Source of the DNA: Psychroflexus lacisalsi
GTDB lineage: Bacteria > Bacteroidota > Bacteroidia > Flavobacteriales > Flavobacteriaceae
Length of the DNA: 64,000 nucleotides
Reading direction: 5' to 3'
Assembly (NCBI RefSeq): GCF_020164495.1
Contig: NZ_JAIQYZ010000001.1
Span: forward strand, 310,001-374,000
Shown: positions 26,259 through 35,459 of the stretch, one piece after another
Position numbering within the stretch: position 1 is the first letter of the stretch
Layout: each line of letters starts with the position of its first letter
The notes under the pieces: generated by a model
Told to the model about the DNA's origin: nothing
Databases searched by the model: none
Seen by the model: only the letters and a program-made list of their open reading frames with translations
Made by a program: the position numbers and the translations under genes

Positions 26259-26300
26259 AATATCAAAAAAGAGGATTCAAACATCCTCTTTTTTGATATT
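26259..26300. terminator. Very strong terminator closing the susCD operon
   Basis: An 18-bp perfect stem (26259-26276 with 26283-26300) with a 6-base loop; the A run on one side and T run on the other are part of the stem. It separates the susCD-SGBP operon from the GH3 gene, which must have its own promoter in 26301-26420. I see no clear motif in that gap. Confidence 0.92.
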
Positions 26301-26420
26301 ATTGCTTTAAATAAGTCTGATTTGATTTGTCAAACGTTCTTTTATGAATACTATTTTTAAACAAGTATTTGTAAAATCTAATTAATCATTCGAATAAGTA
26401 AACCGCACAATAAACAACAC

Positions 26421-28694
26421 ATGAATTTTAAACATTTTATTTATATGAGTATTGCTATACTCATTTTATCTTGTCAGCAAAACCCTGCAAATATAAATTC
26501 CTCCAAAACTATCGACGCCCAAGTGCAAGAGCTTTTGGCTAAAATGACTCTGGAAGAGAAAATTGGCCAGATGAACCAGTACAGTGGGTTTATGGATTTT
26601 ACAGGTCCTGAGCCCGACAAAGGTCAAGCTGCAACCAAATTGGATCACATCAAAAAAGGCTGGGTCGGGTCAATGCTAAATGTTCATGGAGTCGAAAATG
26701 TAAGAGCTGTTCAAAAAATAGCCGTCGAAGAGTCGAGGCTCGGGATTCCTCTTGTGTTCGGTTTTGATGTTATTCATGGTTATAAAACGATTAGTCCTAT
26801 TCCTCTTGCCGAAGCCGCCAGTTGGAATTTGGAAGCTATAAAGCGTTCTGCAGAAATTGCTGCAGAAGAAGCATCAGCTGCGGGAATTAATTGGACATTT
26901 GCCCCTATGGTAGATATCTCCAGAGATGCCCGTTGGGGTAGGGTGATGGAAGGTGCCGGAGAAGATCCTTTTCTAGGGAGTCAAATTGCTAAAGCTAGAA
27001 TAAATGGATTTCAAGGTGAGGATTTAGCTGCTTCTCATACTATTGCCGCAACTGCCAAGCACTTTGCAGGATATGGTTTTGCAGAAGCTGGTCGAGACTA
27101 CAACACTGTGGATGTGGGGACTACTACTTTATACAATGTGATACTTCCACCGTTTGAAGCTTCACTAGAAGCCGATGTCAAAAGTGTAATGAGTGCTTTT
27201 AACGTTCTTAATGGTATTCCTGCCACAGGTGATCAATTTTTACTCAGGAATATTTTAAAAGACCAATGGGATTTTCAGGGTTTTGTGGTATCCGATTGGG
27301 ACTCTGTTGGAGAAATGGTAAACCACGGTTATGCAGAAGATGGCCGAGATGCGGCTAAAAAGTCTGTTTTAGCTGGAACTGACATGGATATGGAATCTTA
27401 TCATTTCATTGAAGAATTGGCAAGCCTTGTAGAAGCTGGAGAAGTGGATGAGGATTTAATTGATGATGCAGCTAGACGTGTTTTAAAAGTTAAATTTGAA
27501 CTTGGTCTTTTTGAAGACCCTTACAAATATTTATCCAAAGATCGTGAAAACGAATTAGTGTACAGTCCGAAATTTAAAGATGAGGTTTCAGATATTGCAA
27601 GACGATCTATTGTTTTACTCAAAAACGATAACAATATTTTACCACTTAAAAAATCAAATCGAAAGATTGCTATAATTGGCGATCTCGCTCAGGATAAAAC
27701 TTCACCACTAGGAAGCTGGAGAATAGCTGCTGACGACGGAACAGCTGAGCCTTTGGTGGAAGCTATGCAAGCCTATGAAGCTAATAATACAATCAATTAC
27801 ACAGCTGGTCCCCAGCTTATTATAGGAGAAACCAAATTTGTAAAAGAACTTAAGGTTAACACAACAGATAGATCAGGTTTTGATGAAGCGGTGAAAAGCT
27901 CTAAAAATGCCGATGTTGTAATTATGAACCTTGGCGAACATGGTTTGCAAAGTGGAGAAGCAAGGAGCAGAACAAGACTTGGATTACCTGGATTACAACA
28001 GGAGTTATTAGAAGCGGTTTATAAAGTAAATCCCAACATCGTTTTAGTACTTCAGAATGGTCGACCGCTTACCCTCAATTGGGCAGAAAAAAATATCCCA
28101 GCTATTGTAGAGGCCTGGCAACTTGGTTCATTTAGTGGTTCAGCAATTGCTCAGGTGCTTTATGGTGATTATAATCCTAGCGGTAAGTTGCCAATGAGTT
28201 TTCCTCGCCATGTGGGGCAACTCCCTTTGTATTACAATCATTTATCTACTGGAAGACCAAATGATCCTAATCAAAATGATGTCTTCAGGTCTCATTACAC
28301 AGACGAATTGAATACACCACTCTATCCTTTTGGTTTTGGATTAAGCTATACTAACTTTACTTACAACAATTTTAAGGTGACTACGCAAACCTCCTCAAAC
28401 GCTATCGAAGTCACTGTAAATGTTGAAAACAGCGGAGATATGGACGGCACAGAAACTGTACAGGTCTACATCAGAGATTTGGTTGCTCAAATTTCAAGAC
28501 CGGTAAAAGAGCTCAAAGCCTTTCAACAGGTAAAGATCAAGGCTGGTGAGAAAGTAAACTTAACGTTTACTCTAACTGAAGAAGATCTTGGATACTATTT
28601 GCCCAACGGCGATTGGATTTTTGAAAGCGGTGAATTTGAAATATTTCTAGGAAGCAATTCACAGGATACTAGCTCGAAGCTTATAGAATTATAA
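26421..28694 (+). CDS. bglX: GH3 beta-glucosidase, BglX type, lipoprotein
   Basis: This enzyme would remove terminal glucose from beta-linked oligosaccharides in the periplasm. Its 757 residues begin with a lipobox (ILILSC, Cys18). The N-terminal GH3 barrel contains LLAKMTLEEKIGQM, KHFAGYG (about 213-219) and the nucleophile in GFVVSDWD (Asp292). The C-terminal GH3 domain includes the LGEHGLQSGEARSR loop and GKLPMSFPR. A fibronectin III-like domain ends the protein (about 655-757). In this locus it would finish laminarin oligomers to glucose for the sugar porter at 14718. It stands as its own unit after a strong terminator. Confidence 0.95.
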   Translation: MNFKHFIYMSIAILILSCQQNPANINSSKTIDAQVQELLAKMTLEEKIGQMNQYSGFMDFTGPEPDKGQAATKLDHIKKGWVGSMLNVHGVENVRAVQKIAVEESRLGIPLVFGFDVIHGYKTISPIPLAEAASWNLEAIKRSAEIAAEEASAAGINWTFAPMVDISRDARWGRVMEGAGEDPFLGSQIAKARINGFQGEDLAASHTIAATAKHFAGYGFAEAGRDYNTVDVGTTTLYNVILPPFEASLEADVKSVMSAFNVLNGIPATGDQFLLRNILKDQWDFQGFVVSDWDSVGEMVNHGYAEDGRDAAKKSVLAGTDMDMESYHFIEELASLVEAGEVDEDLIDDAARRVLKVKFELGLFEDPYKYLSKDRENELVYSPKFKDEVSDIARRSIVLLKNDNNILPLKKSNRKIAIIGDLAQDKTSPLGSWRIAADDGTAEPLVEAMQAYEANNTINYTAGPQLIIGETKFVKELKVNTTDRSGFDEAVKSSKNADVVIMNLGEHGLQSGEARSRTRLGLPGLQQELLEAVYKVNPNIVLVLQNGRPLTLNWAEKNIPAIVEAWQLGSFSGSAIAQVLYGDYNPSGKLPMSFPRHVGQLPLYYNHLSTGRPNDPNQNDVFRSHYTDELNTPLYPFGFGLSYTNFTYNNFKVTTQTSSNAIEVTVNVENSGDMDGTETVQVYIRDLVAQISRPVKELKAFQQVKIKAGEKVNLTFTLTEEDLGYYLPNGDWIFESGEFEIFLGSNSQDTSSKLIEL

Positions 28695-28928
28695 TAATCA
28701 AGATGTATAGTTGAAAAAAAGAATAAAATCTTCATTTTTAAAATTGATTTGATAATCTTTTTCATTCAAACTACTACTTGTGTATATTTTATAAGCTATT
28801 TATAATTAAATGTTATTTATTTAATATAATAAGTACGGAATAAACAATGTATTGATTAGGTGATGACTAAAATCTTTGTTTTTTGATTGTAGTAATTTCA
28901 AATTCTCTTTTTTTAAACAGTTTGCATC

Positions 28929-28959
28929 TATACATTTCCTATACAAAACATCTTTTTAG
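28929..28959 (+). promoter_or_regulatory. Candidate operator: TATAC-N6-TATAC direct repeat plus TTTTAG
   Basis: TATAC at 28929-28933 and 28940-28944 are 11 bp apart, and TTTTAG follows at 28954-28959. The element matches the one upstream of susC in the core (ATACATTnCCTATACA), in the TTTTAG spacing and in distance to the start codon (about 200 bp in both). Confidence 0.5.
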
Positions 28960-29109
28960 TCCAAATCAAAACCCTCGTTAAAAACCCTTTCTTAATATAA
29001 AGTTAAGGGTTTTAAGGGGGTCTACTCATTTTTTGGATTCAAAAAAATCATAGCGAGTGTGTATATTTTTTGTAGTGTGTTAAATCAAATGTTTAACAGC
29101 GAAAACCTT

Positions 29110-29117
29110 TAAGTTTG
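29110..29117 (+). promoter_or_regulatory. Candidate -7 element TAAGTTTG for the second PUL operon
   Basis: TAAGTTTG fits TAnnTTTG and ends 29 bp before the ATG at 29147. No good -33 element is visible, as often for activator-dependent promoters. Confidence 0.38.
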
Positions 29118-29146
29118 ATAATAACGAATTTTTTAGATTCTTTAAT

Positions 29147-32100
29147 ATGAAAAAATTTCTAACTGCAATCGCTTTTTTACTTCTTACGAACTTTAGTTTT
29201 TCTCAGGCTCATGAGGTAAAGGTCAGCTCTAATGAGCAAGGAATGAAGCTTCAAGTAGATGGTGAAGATTTTATGGTAAATGGTATGAACTGGGATTATT
29301 TTCCAAGAGGAACAAATTTCAGCTATAGCCTTTGGGAACAATCCGATGATATAATCCAAGCAGCGCTCGACGCGGAGATGGGTTTGCTAAAAAATATGGG
29401 GGTTAATACGGTAAGACTTTACACTGGCATCCAGCCAAAATGGATCACTTACATTTATGAAAATTATGGGATCTATACCATGCTCAACCATTCTTTTGGT
29501 CGGTATGGATTGACGATAAACGGATTGTGGACACCTGTAACTAAATACGATGATCCAGACACTAAAGAATTGCTGCTTTCAGAAGTTAATGAACTAGCTG
29601 AAAATTACAAAGATACTCCAGGGCTTCTGCTATTCCTGTTAGGTAACGAAAACAATTACGGGTTATTTTGGGCAGGTGCCGAAACTGAGGATTTTCCCGA
29701 CGAGGAAGATCAAATCAATGCTGTTGGTGAAGTTAGAGGTCGTCCGATGTATCGCCTCATGAATGAAGCAGCAGTAAACATGAAGGAAATCAATAGCAAT
29801 ATTCCAGTTGCAATTTGTAATGGCGACGTTCTCTTTCTTGATATTATCGCTGAAGAATGCCCTGATGTAGATATTTATGGAACCAATATGTACAGAGGAG
29901 CCTCATTCGGAGATGCTTTTCAAAAAGTAAAAGAGGTCTACGGTAAACCTATTTTATTTACAGAATTTGGAGCAGATGCTTTTAACGCCATTGAAATGCA
30001 AGAAGACCAGAAATCTCAGGCTTATTATATGGTGAATAACTGGAAAGACATCTACGCAAATGCCGCAGGACTTGGAAAAGCTGAAAATTCTATTGGAGGA
30101 TTTACTTTCCAATTTAGTGATGGTTGGTGGAAATTTGGACAGACAGATAATTTGGATGTTCACGATTCAAATGCCTCTTGGGAAAACGGAGGATATGACA
30201 GAGATCATAAAGAAGGTAAAAATAATATGAATGAAGAGTGGTTTGGAGTGTGTGCCAAAGGTCCAACTAATGCAAGAGGTTTGTATGACTTATATCCTAG
30301 GGCTGCTTATTACGCTTTAAAAGAAGCGCATGAACTCAATCCTTACGATGAAAATGCCAATGGACTAACCGTGAACAAACATTTTGAGGACATCTCTTTA
30401 ATGGATGCTGTATTAAGGGCTAGAGGGGACAAAGCCGCTTTAGGTGGCGGGGAAACTCAAAAGGTTGGAATTAGCAGAGTAGCAGCTCATTTATCTACCT
30501 TTTATACAGGGGGTAGTTTAATTACAACACCAGACAATCCAGATCCAAACTCCACTTCTTATCCCAATCAATTGGGTTTTGACCAGATGCAATCCTATTT
30601 TATTGGTGTGGGTGGTAAACCTGCAGCTAATGTCACTTTCAATGTGGACTTCAACATTGTTGGAGATGTCGCTGAAAACCCAATCAACGAAATTTTTTAC
30701 GAAAATAGGGCGAGACCCATTCGAGTCCAAACTCCAGATGGAGAAACGATAATTCAAGACAATAATAATTTACAGGTTTACCAAGCTGAGTTTGAATGGA
30801 ACAACGATCTATTCGACTTAAGAGGATTTTACAGAACAGGTCACTATCATTGGGGTTACGAAGGTGATTTTTTTGGTTTATATCCTGAAGCTAACTATGG
30901 TCCAAACTTAGATATCTATGGAGGTATAATTTCGGGAATAGAGATTGACGCCAAAGGAGAACTTGATGGTTTAAAAGCCGCTATTGGACCTCAATTGTGG
31001 TGGGGTGCCAATCCTACCATGCTTTATAAATATACCAAGACCATTCAAAAATGGGATGTGACAGGAATTTACCATAGAGACTTAGAAACAGAATTAGAGT
31101 TTGACGATAACGGACGTAGGATATTAGATCAGAATCAGGTGCGAAGTGGTGTGATTCCACCATGGCCTCAGGAAAGAGCTACATTGGCTCTAGAAAGAGA
31201 TTTTGGAAAATTTGGATTGACAGTAGGTGGTATATGGGCAGGAAGCCCGCTGAACGGAAGTACTTATCAAGATATCGATGATAACGGCAACGTAGTAGTT
31301 GATAATGTTAAAGCGTCCGATAATTGGGGAGGTAAAGCTAAACTGACTTACGAAGGTGGTAAATTTAACTGGTATGCACAAGGAGGTGTCTCAGGGCTTG
31401 TAGCCAATGGGGGATTCGATCCCACATTAACTTTCACAGGTTGGAAATTAAAAGATAATGGAAGTGGTAACCAATCCAATTTTTTATCTGGTTTCACTTA
31501 TAATATAGGGAAATGGCAAATTGCCCCAAATTTTTTATGGCAAAAGCCTTTGGTAGATGCTATGCCGGACAATGGTGATGCGCCAGGTCGATTAAGAAAT
31601 TTTATCGATGATCCATTTGCTGTTCGTTTTAATAGAGAAACTACAGCCGGTGAAATTCTCTTCACCTTCGACCCTACTCCTGGAACTTACATGTATGACT
31701 GGGATAACAATAGATCTGAGGATGCAGAATTTGCAATGAGTGCAGGTTTTGTATTTAGACACTTACCGACGACAATGGATGCACATATTGGTTTCCTCGA
31801 TACTCGTGAGTTTTTTCCTTTTGCTAACACTGTCCCAGCTCAGGATTTATGGGAAGCTCACGCTAGAATGGTTTCAAGTTTAGGGCCTGATCTTAGTATC
31901 GTGGGTACATTTTATTATGGAAACGGTCAGGCTAATGGAGATTCTGATCGATTAGTGACCGATAGGTTTGGAGCCAATCTCGACGTGAGGTATAAAAAAT
32001 ATTGGATTAGAGGGGATGTGAAAATCAACGATTGGGGACCTTACGATTACCACAGGGATTTCAACTTAACTTTCCCAATCCAAACCATGATTGATTTGTC

Positions 32101-32317
32101 AACTACATTAGGGAAACCAGAATGGTATATTTTGCCCACCACACAAGTTGGTATAAGAGGAATATGGCGGTCATTAAATGAATTTTCTCCCAGATATTCA
32201 CCCAATGCAACACCGATTGGTTCCTTCGATACTAATCCAGCAATTAGTCCAGTAGGCTTTCCTGATGGTTCTGAATGGGAAATCATGACTTATGTAAGAT
32301 TTAATATAGGTAAATAA
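29147..32317 (+). CDS. Clan GH-A glycosidase fused to a putative outer-membrane beta-barrel
   Basis: The 1056-residue protein has a signal peptide (1-19, FSFSQ). The N-terminal part (about 30-400) is a TIM-barrel glycosidase of clan GH-A, like GH2/GH5/GH72. FMVNGMNWDYFP is at 42-53, GVNTVRLYTG at 85-94, the acid/base is in LLGNEN (Glu168), and the nucleophile is in LFTEFGAD (Glu273). From about residue 440 to the end the sequence changes to alternating amphipathic strands (QAEFEWNNDLFDLRGFYRTG, FGLTVGGIWAG, LDVRYKKYWIRGDVKIND), ending MTYVRFNIGK, as in outer-membrane barrels. I infer an enzyme tethered by its own barrel. It heads the second PUL operon; beta-glucan activity is inferred from context. 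Confidence 0.75.
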   Translation: MKKFLTAIAFLLLTNFSFSQAHEVKVSSNEQGMKLQVDGEDFMVNGMNWDYFPRGTNFSYSLWEQSDDIIQAALDAEMGLLKNMGVNTVRLYTGIQPKWITYIYENYGIYTMLNHSFGRYGLTINGLWTPVTKYDDPDTKELLLSEVNELAENYKDTPGLLLFLLGNENNYGLFWAGAETEDFPDEEDQINAVGEVRGRPMYRLMNEAAVNMKEINSNIPVAICNGDVLFLDIIAEECPDVDIYGTNMYRGASFGDAFQKVKEVYGKPILFTEFGADAFNAIEMQEDQKSQAYYMVNNWKDIYANAAGLGKAENSIGGFTFQFSDGWWKFGQTDNLDVHDSNASWENGGYDRDHKEGKNNMNEEWFGVCAKGPTNARGLYDLYPRAAYYALKEAHELNPYDENANGLTVNKHFEDISLMDAVLRARGDKAALGGGETQKVGISRVAAHLSTFYTGGSLITTPDNPDPNSTSYPNQLGFDQMQSYFIGVGGKPAANVTFNVDFNIVGDVAENPINEIFYENRARPIRVQTPDGETIIQDNNNLQVYQAEFEWNNDLFDLRGFYRTGHYHWGYEGDFFGLYPEANYGPNLDIYGGIISGIEIDAKGELDGLKAAIGPQLWWGANPTMLYKYTKTIQKWDVTGIYHRDLETELEFDDNGRRILDQNQVRSGVIPPWPQERATLALERDFGKFGLTVGGIWAGSPLNGSTYQDIDDNGNVVVDNVKASDNWGGKAKLTYEGGKFNWYAQGGVSGLVANGGFDPTLTFTGWKLKDNGSGNQSNFLSGFTYNIGKWQIAPNFLWQKPLVDAMPDNGDAPGRLRNFIDDPFAVRFNRETTAGEILFTFDPTPGTYMYDWDNNRSEDAEFAMSAGFVFRHLPTTMDAHIGFLDTREFFPFANTVPAQDLWEAHARMVSSLGPDLSIVGTFYYGNGQANGDSDRLVTDRFGANLDVRYKKYWIRGDVKINDWGPYDYHRDFNLTFPIQTMIDLSTTLGKPEWYILPTTQVGIRGIWRSLNEFSPRYSPNATPIGSFDTNPAISPVGFPDGSEWEIMTYVRFNIGK

Positions 32318-32325
32318 TATTCAAG

Positions 32326-33768
32326 ATGATACAGAAAAAATATATTCAATTTATAGCACTTGTTGTCCTTTCTATGATAGTGACTACAAGTTGTGAACGA
32401 GACGTATCCGACGATGCGGTATTGGCCACTTTTCCTTCTAATGCAGACGTTTATTCTGATAATCCTGAAGGATTAACAGATGAGTTTTTCATCTCCTTTA
32501 ATCCTGTCGATGGGGCAAACCCTGAAGGTTTTGGAACTGATCAAAATGAAGCTTACATGGGGACTTCTTCAATAAGACTAGATATCCCTGCACCAAATGA
32601 TCCTGATGGTGGTTTTATTGGTGGTATTTTTAAAGATAGAGGTGAAGGAAGAAATTTGACAGAGTATGATGCTTTAACCTTTTGGGTAAAGGCTTCAAGA
32701 ACCGCACTTTTTGATGAAGTTGGTTTTGGGTTCGACTTTGAATTGGACAAATACACAGTGGCGAGGGCAGGTATACCATTATCAACAGATTGGAGAAAAG
32801 TAACCATACCAATCCCAGACCCATCAAAATTGGTTCAAGAAAAAGGAATGTTTTTCTTTTCAACAGGTACCTCAAGTACAGATGGTGTTGGATTTACAAT
32901 TTGGATAGATGAGATAAGATTCGAAAATCTAGGAACAATAGCCCAACCTCAACCAAGAATTTTAAACGGTCAGAATGTTTCGCAACAAGGCTTTCTTAAT
33001 GTGCCTTTTCAACTCACTGGACTTACTCAAACATTCAATGTGGAAACCGGTAGAAATGTAAGAGTTAATGCAGCCCCTTCTTTTTTTGATTTTGCGTCTT
33101 CAAACCCTGGAGTTGCTACAGTTGACGAATTTGGCCTGGTTTCAGTTATAGGTGTAGGCGAAGTGACAATATCTGCCTCTTTGGATGGTGTTGGAGCTCA
33201 AGGCTCATTGTCGCTCAATGTAGAGGGGGGATTCAATTTTGCTCCGGTTCCAACACGGCCCGAAGAAAATGTTGTTTCTATATTTAGTGATGCCTATCAG
33301 GATATACCAGTTTCAAGATACAATTCATTTTTTGAGCCCTTTCAAAACACGCTTGGCGGTGTTGTCCCGGTTGGACCAGAATCTATAATAAGTTATTCAG
33401 ATCTAAATTTTGTAGGCATTGTCTTTAATGATGTCACCTTCCCATCAGAAGCAGTTCAACCTGTTAATGCTGCTAATTTGACTCATTTACATGTAGATAT
33501 TAATGTTCAAGAAGCTATTCAAGCCAACGACAGATTATTGTTACAGCTTACAAATTATGGTGCTTCAGAAACAGTGGGCTCTTTTTTAATATCTGGAAAT
33601 CAATTAGTCGAAGACCAATGGGTCAGTTTTGATATTCCTTTATTGGACTTTTCGGGACTTGGGGATAAAAACAGAATTGGTTTACTGCTTTTTAACTCTG
33701 AAAATGGGCCTGATAATCCAACGATATCCAACTTATTTTTAGATAACATTTATTTCTATACTGAATAA
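32326..33768 (+). CDS. Lipoprotein with CBM-like, bacterial Ig-like and shared glycan-binding modules
   Basis: The 480-residue protein has lipobox Cys23 (VTTSC). Residues about 40-202 look like a jelly-roll binding domain (DALTFWVKASR, DEVGFGFDF, WRKVTIPIPD, IWIDEIRFENLG). Residues about 215-300 are a Big_2-like Ig domain (SSNPGVATVDEFGLVSVIG). Residues about 305-480 are a copy of the module found twice in the 23719 product (NVVSIFSDAYQDIPVS, LTHLHVDI, WVSFDIPLLDF, LDNIYFY). No catalytic signature is seen. It is probably a surface binding protein partnering the GH-A/barrel enzyme (8 bp upstream) and the GH16 enzyme downstream. Confidence 0.75.
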   Translation: MIQKKYIQFIALVVLSMIVTTSCERDVSDDAVLATFPSNADVYSDNPEGLTDEFFISFNPVDGANPEGFGTDQNEAYMGTSSIRLDIPAPNDPDGGFIGGIFKDRGEGRNLTEYDALTFWVKASRTALFDEVGFGFDFELDKYTVARAGIPLSTDWRKVTIPIPDPSKLVQEKGMFFFSTGTSSTDGVGFTIWIDEIRFENLGTIAQPQPRILNGQNVSQQGFLNVPFQLTGLTQTFNVETGRNVRVNAAPSFFDFASSNPGVATVDEFGLVSVIGVGEVTISASLDGVGAQGSLSLNVEGGFNFAPVPTRPEENVVSIFSDAYQDIPVSRYNSFFEPFQNTLGGVVPVGPESIISYSDLNFVGIVFNDVTFPSEAVQPVNAANLTHLHVDINVQEAIQANDRLLLQLTNYGASETVGSFLISGNQLVEDQWVSFDIPLLDFSGLGDKNRIGLLLFNSENGPDNPTISNLFLDNIYFYTE

Positions 33769-33785
33769 ATATAAACCTATTGACT

Positions 33786-34646
33786 ATGAAAATAAATAAA
33801 GATAGTAAACTCAATATGGTGAAATATCCACCAATTTTTCTATTAATATTAATATGCGTATTGAGTTGCGATTTAGATGAAACCCAAGAAGTGGTTACAC
33901 TTGACAACTTGGTGTGGGCTGATGAGTTTGACACCGATGGTGCTCCAAATCCAGAACATTGGAACTTTGAAATTGGCGATGGTACAAAACAAGGCATACC
34001 GGGTTGGGGTAATAATGAATTACAATATTACACCGATAGACCACAAAATGTGAAAGTTGAAAATGGCGTATTGCTCATCACTGCCAGACAAGAATCCTTT
34101 GAAGGCAATAATTATACTTCTGCGCGATTGACCACTCAAAATCTGTTTGAACAAAAATATGGTCGATATGAAGCGCGGATCAAAGTACCTTATGGAAAAG
34201 GTTACTGGCCTGCATTTTGGTTATTGGGTAATGACTGCGATGTTAATCCATGGCCTGCTTGCGGAGAAATCGATATTATGGAATACTTAGGCGATGAGCC
34301 AACTTCAGTTTTTAGTACAATTCATGGGCCTCAATATTCTGGAGCTGAATCTATTTCTAAAGAATTTAGTTTAGAAAATGGCAGATTTGATACTGATTTT
34401 CATGTTTATGGAATGGAATGGTCACCAAATCGCATCAATTTTTATGTAGATGACGTTTTATATCATTCACTAACGCCAGAAGATGTAGATGAAGAAACTA
34501 ATGGCACCGGAAACTGGATTTTCAATGATAGAGCATTTTACATCATTCTCAATGTAGCCGTAGGTGGTAATTTGCCAGGAAACCCGAATTCAGAAACCGT
34601 TTTCCCTCAAAGCATGGTTGTGGATTATGTAAGAGTTTACAATTAA
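33786..34646 (+). CDS. GH16 endo-beta-1,3-glucanase (laminarinase), lipoprotein
   Basis: This endo-enzyme cuts internal beta-1,3 bonds of laminarin. From ATG 33786 the product has 286 residues. The hydrophobic signal ends at lipobox Cys28 (CVLSC). The GH16 catalytic signature EIDIMEYLG gives Glu161, Asp163 and Glu166. Substrate-cleft blocks are PGWGNNELQYYTDRPQNV, GRYEARIKVPYGKGYWPAFWLLG, FHVYGMEWSPNRINFYVDD and ILNVAVGGNLPGNP. These are typical of GH16_3 laminarinases. An in-frame TTG two codons upstream (33780) is a less likely start. It is anchored by lipid, probably at the cell surface. Confidence 0.94.
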   Translation: MKINKDSKLNMVKYPPIFLLILICVLSCDLDETQEVVTLDNLVWADEFDTDGAPNPEHWNFEIGDGTKQGIPGWGNNELQYYTDRPQNVKVENGVLLITARQESFEGNNYTSARLTTQNLFEQKYGRYEARIKVPYGKGYWPAFWLLGNDCDVNPWPACGEIDIMEYLGDEPTSVFSTIHGPQYSGAESISKEFSLENGRFDTDFHVYGMEWSPNRINFYVDDVLYHSLTPEDVDEETNGTGNWIFNDRAFYIILNVAVGGNLPGNPNSETVFPQSMVVDYVRVYN

Positions 34647-34661
34647 CTAAAATTTATTAAA

Positions 34662-35420
34662 ATGAAATTATCAAATAGAAGCTTAATAGTTGTACCTCTC
34701 ATGGTTTTGACCATGTTTCAATTCTCATGTGAAGAGAATGATAGTGGTATCGATTTTGTAGATTTTGAAGCCAGGTTTGTCAGTGAGATAAATAACAGAA
34801 CCGCTAGCTTTAATAATCTATCCAATGAAGCGACAAGTTTTGTATGGGATTTCGGAGATGCTACGAGTTCGACTTTGATTAATCCTGTCAAAACTTATGA
34901 TGAGGATGGTACTTATACAGTGTCGCTCACTGCAATCAATGATAATGGCGATATAGATACATTTCAAGATGATGTTGAGGTAGAATTGATTTTGATAGTA
35001 AATGGTAATTTTGAGAATGGTTCCCAAGGTTGGATTATAGGAGTTAATGATAATGCACTAGCGCCTGTAGTTACTGAAAATGGCAATTCATTTTACGAAG
35101 TTGATATCACCAACCCCAACCCTGATCAACCATTCCTCGTTAATCTCAGTCAAAAATTACCAATTACCCAAGGAGAAACCTATGTTTTGACCTTTGACGC
35201 CTGGTCTGATAGGAACAGGACCATCATTGCAGGAATAGGCTTAAGTGGTGGTGATTTTTCCAACGATACTCAAACTGTAAACCTGACGGATACACCACAA
35301 ACGTTTGAGTTAACCTTAAGCTCTCAAGAGTTTGGTGCGCCAGATGCTAGAGTTTTGTTTGATAATAACGGCGAAGCTGGCCTGGTAAGGATAGATAACG
35401 TATCCTTAAATTTGCAATAG
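34662..35420 (+). CDS. PKD plus CBM4/9-like binding lipoprotein
   Basis: The 252-residue protein has a lipobox Cys at about 24 (FQFSC). A PKD domain follows (about 30-105, TSFVWDFGDATSSTLINPVKTYDEDGTYTV, quoted in parts: FVWDFGDA, NPVKTY, GTYTVSLTA). A CBM4/9-like domain (about 108-252) contains IVNGNFENGSQGWIIG, YVLTFDAWSD and RIDNVSL. CBM4 members are known to bind beta-1,3-glucan, which fits this locus. It has no catalytic domain. It follows the GH16 gene by 15 bp and probably works with that enzyme on the cell surface. Confidence 0.8.
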   Translation: MKLSNRSLIVVPLMVLTMFQFSCEENDSGIDFVDFEARFVSEINNRTASFNNLSNEATSFVWDFGDATSSTLINPVKTYDEDGTYTVSLTAINDNGDIDTFQDDVEVELILIVNGNFENGSQGWIIGVNDNALAPVVTENGNSFYEVDITNPNPDQPFLVNLSQKLPITQGETYVLTFDAWSDRNRTIIAGIGLSGGDFSNDTQTVNLTDTPQTFELTLSSQEFGAPDARVLFDNNGEAGLVRIDNVSLNLQ

Positions 35421-35459
35421 CTTTATAATAGAACCTTAAGTAGAACCAATTAATAAAGA

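Larger units (their letters stand above)
28695..29146. other. 452-bp control region before the GH-A/barrel gene
   Basis: No gene is visible. The left half is plain AT-rich sequence. The right half carries the TATAC direct repeat (28929-28944), an imperfect hairpin (aaaaccctt 28981-28989 with aagggtttt 29005-29013) and a -7-like TAAGTTTG at 29110. The length and these elements mark it as the control region of the second PUL operon. Confidence 0.55.

Noticed and set aside
33780-33785. TTG start two codons upstream of the GH16 gene
   Set aside because: The ATG at 33786 is closer to a normal lipoprotein signal and needs no rare start.
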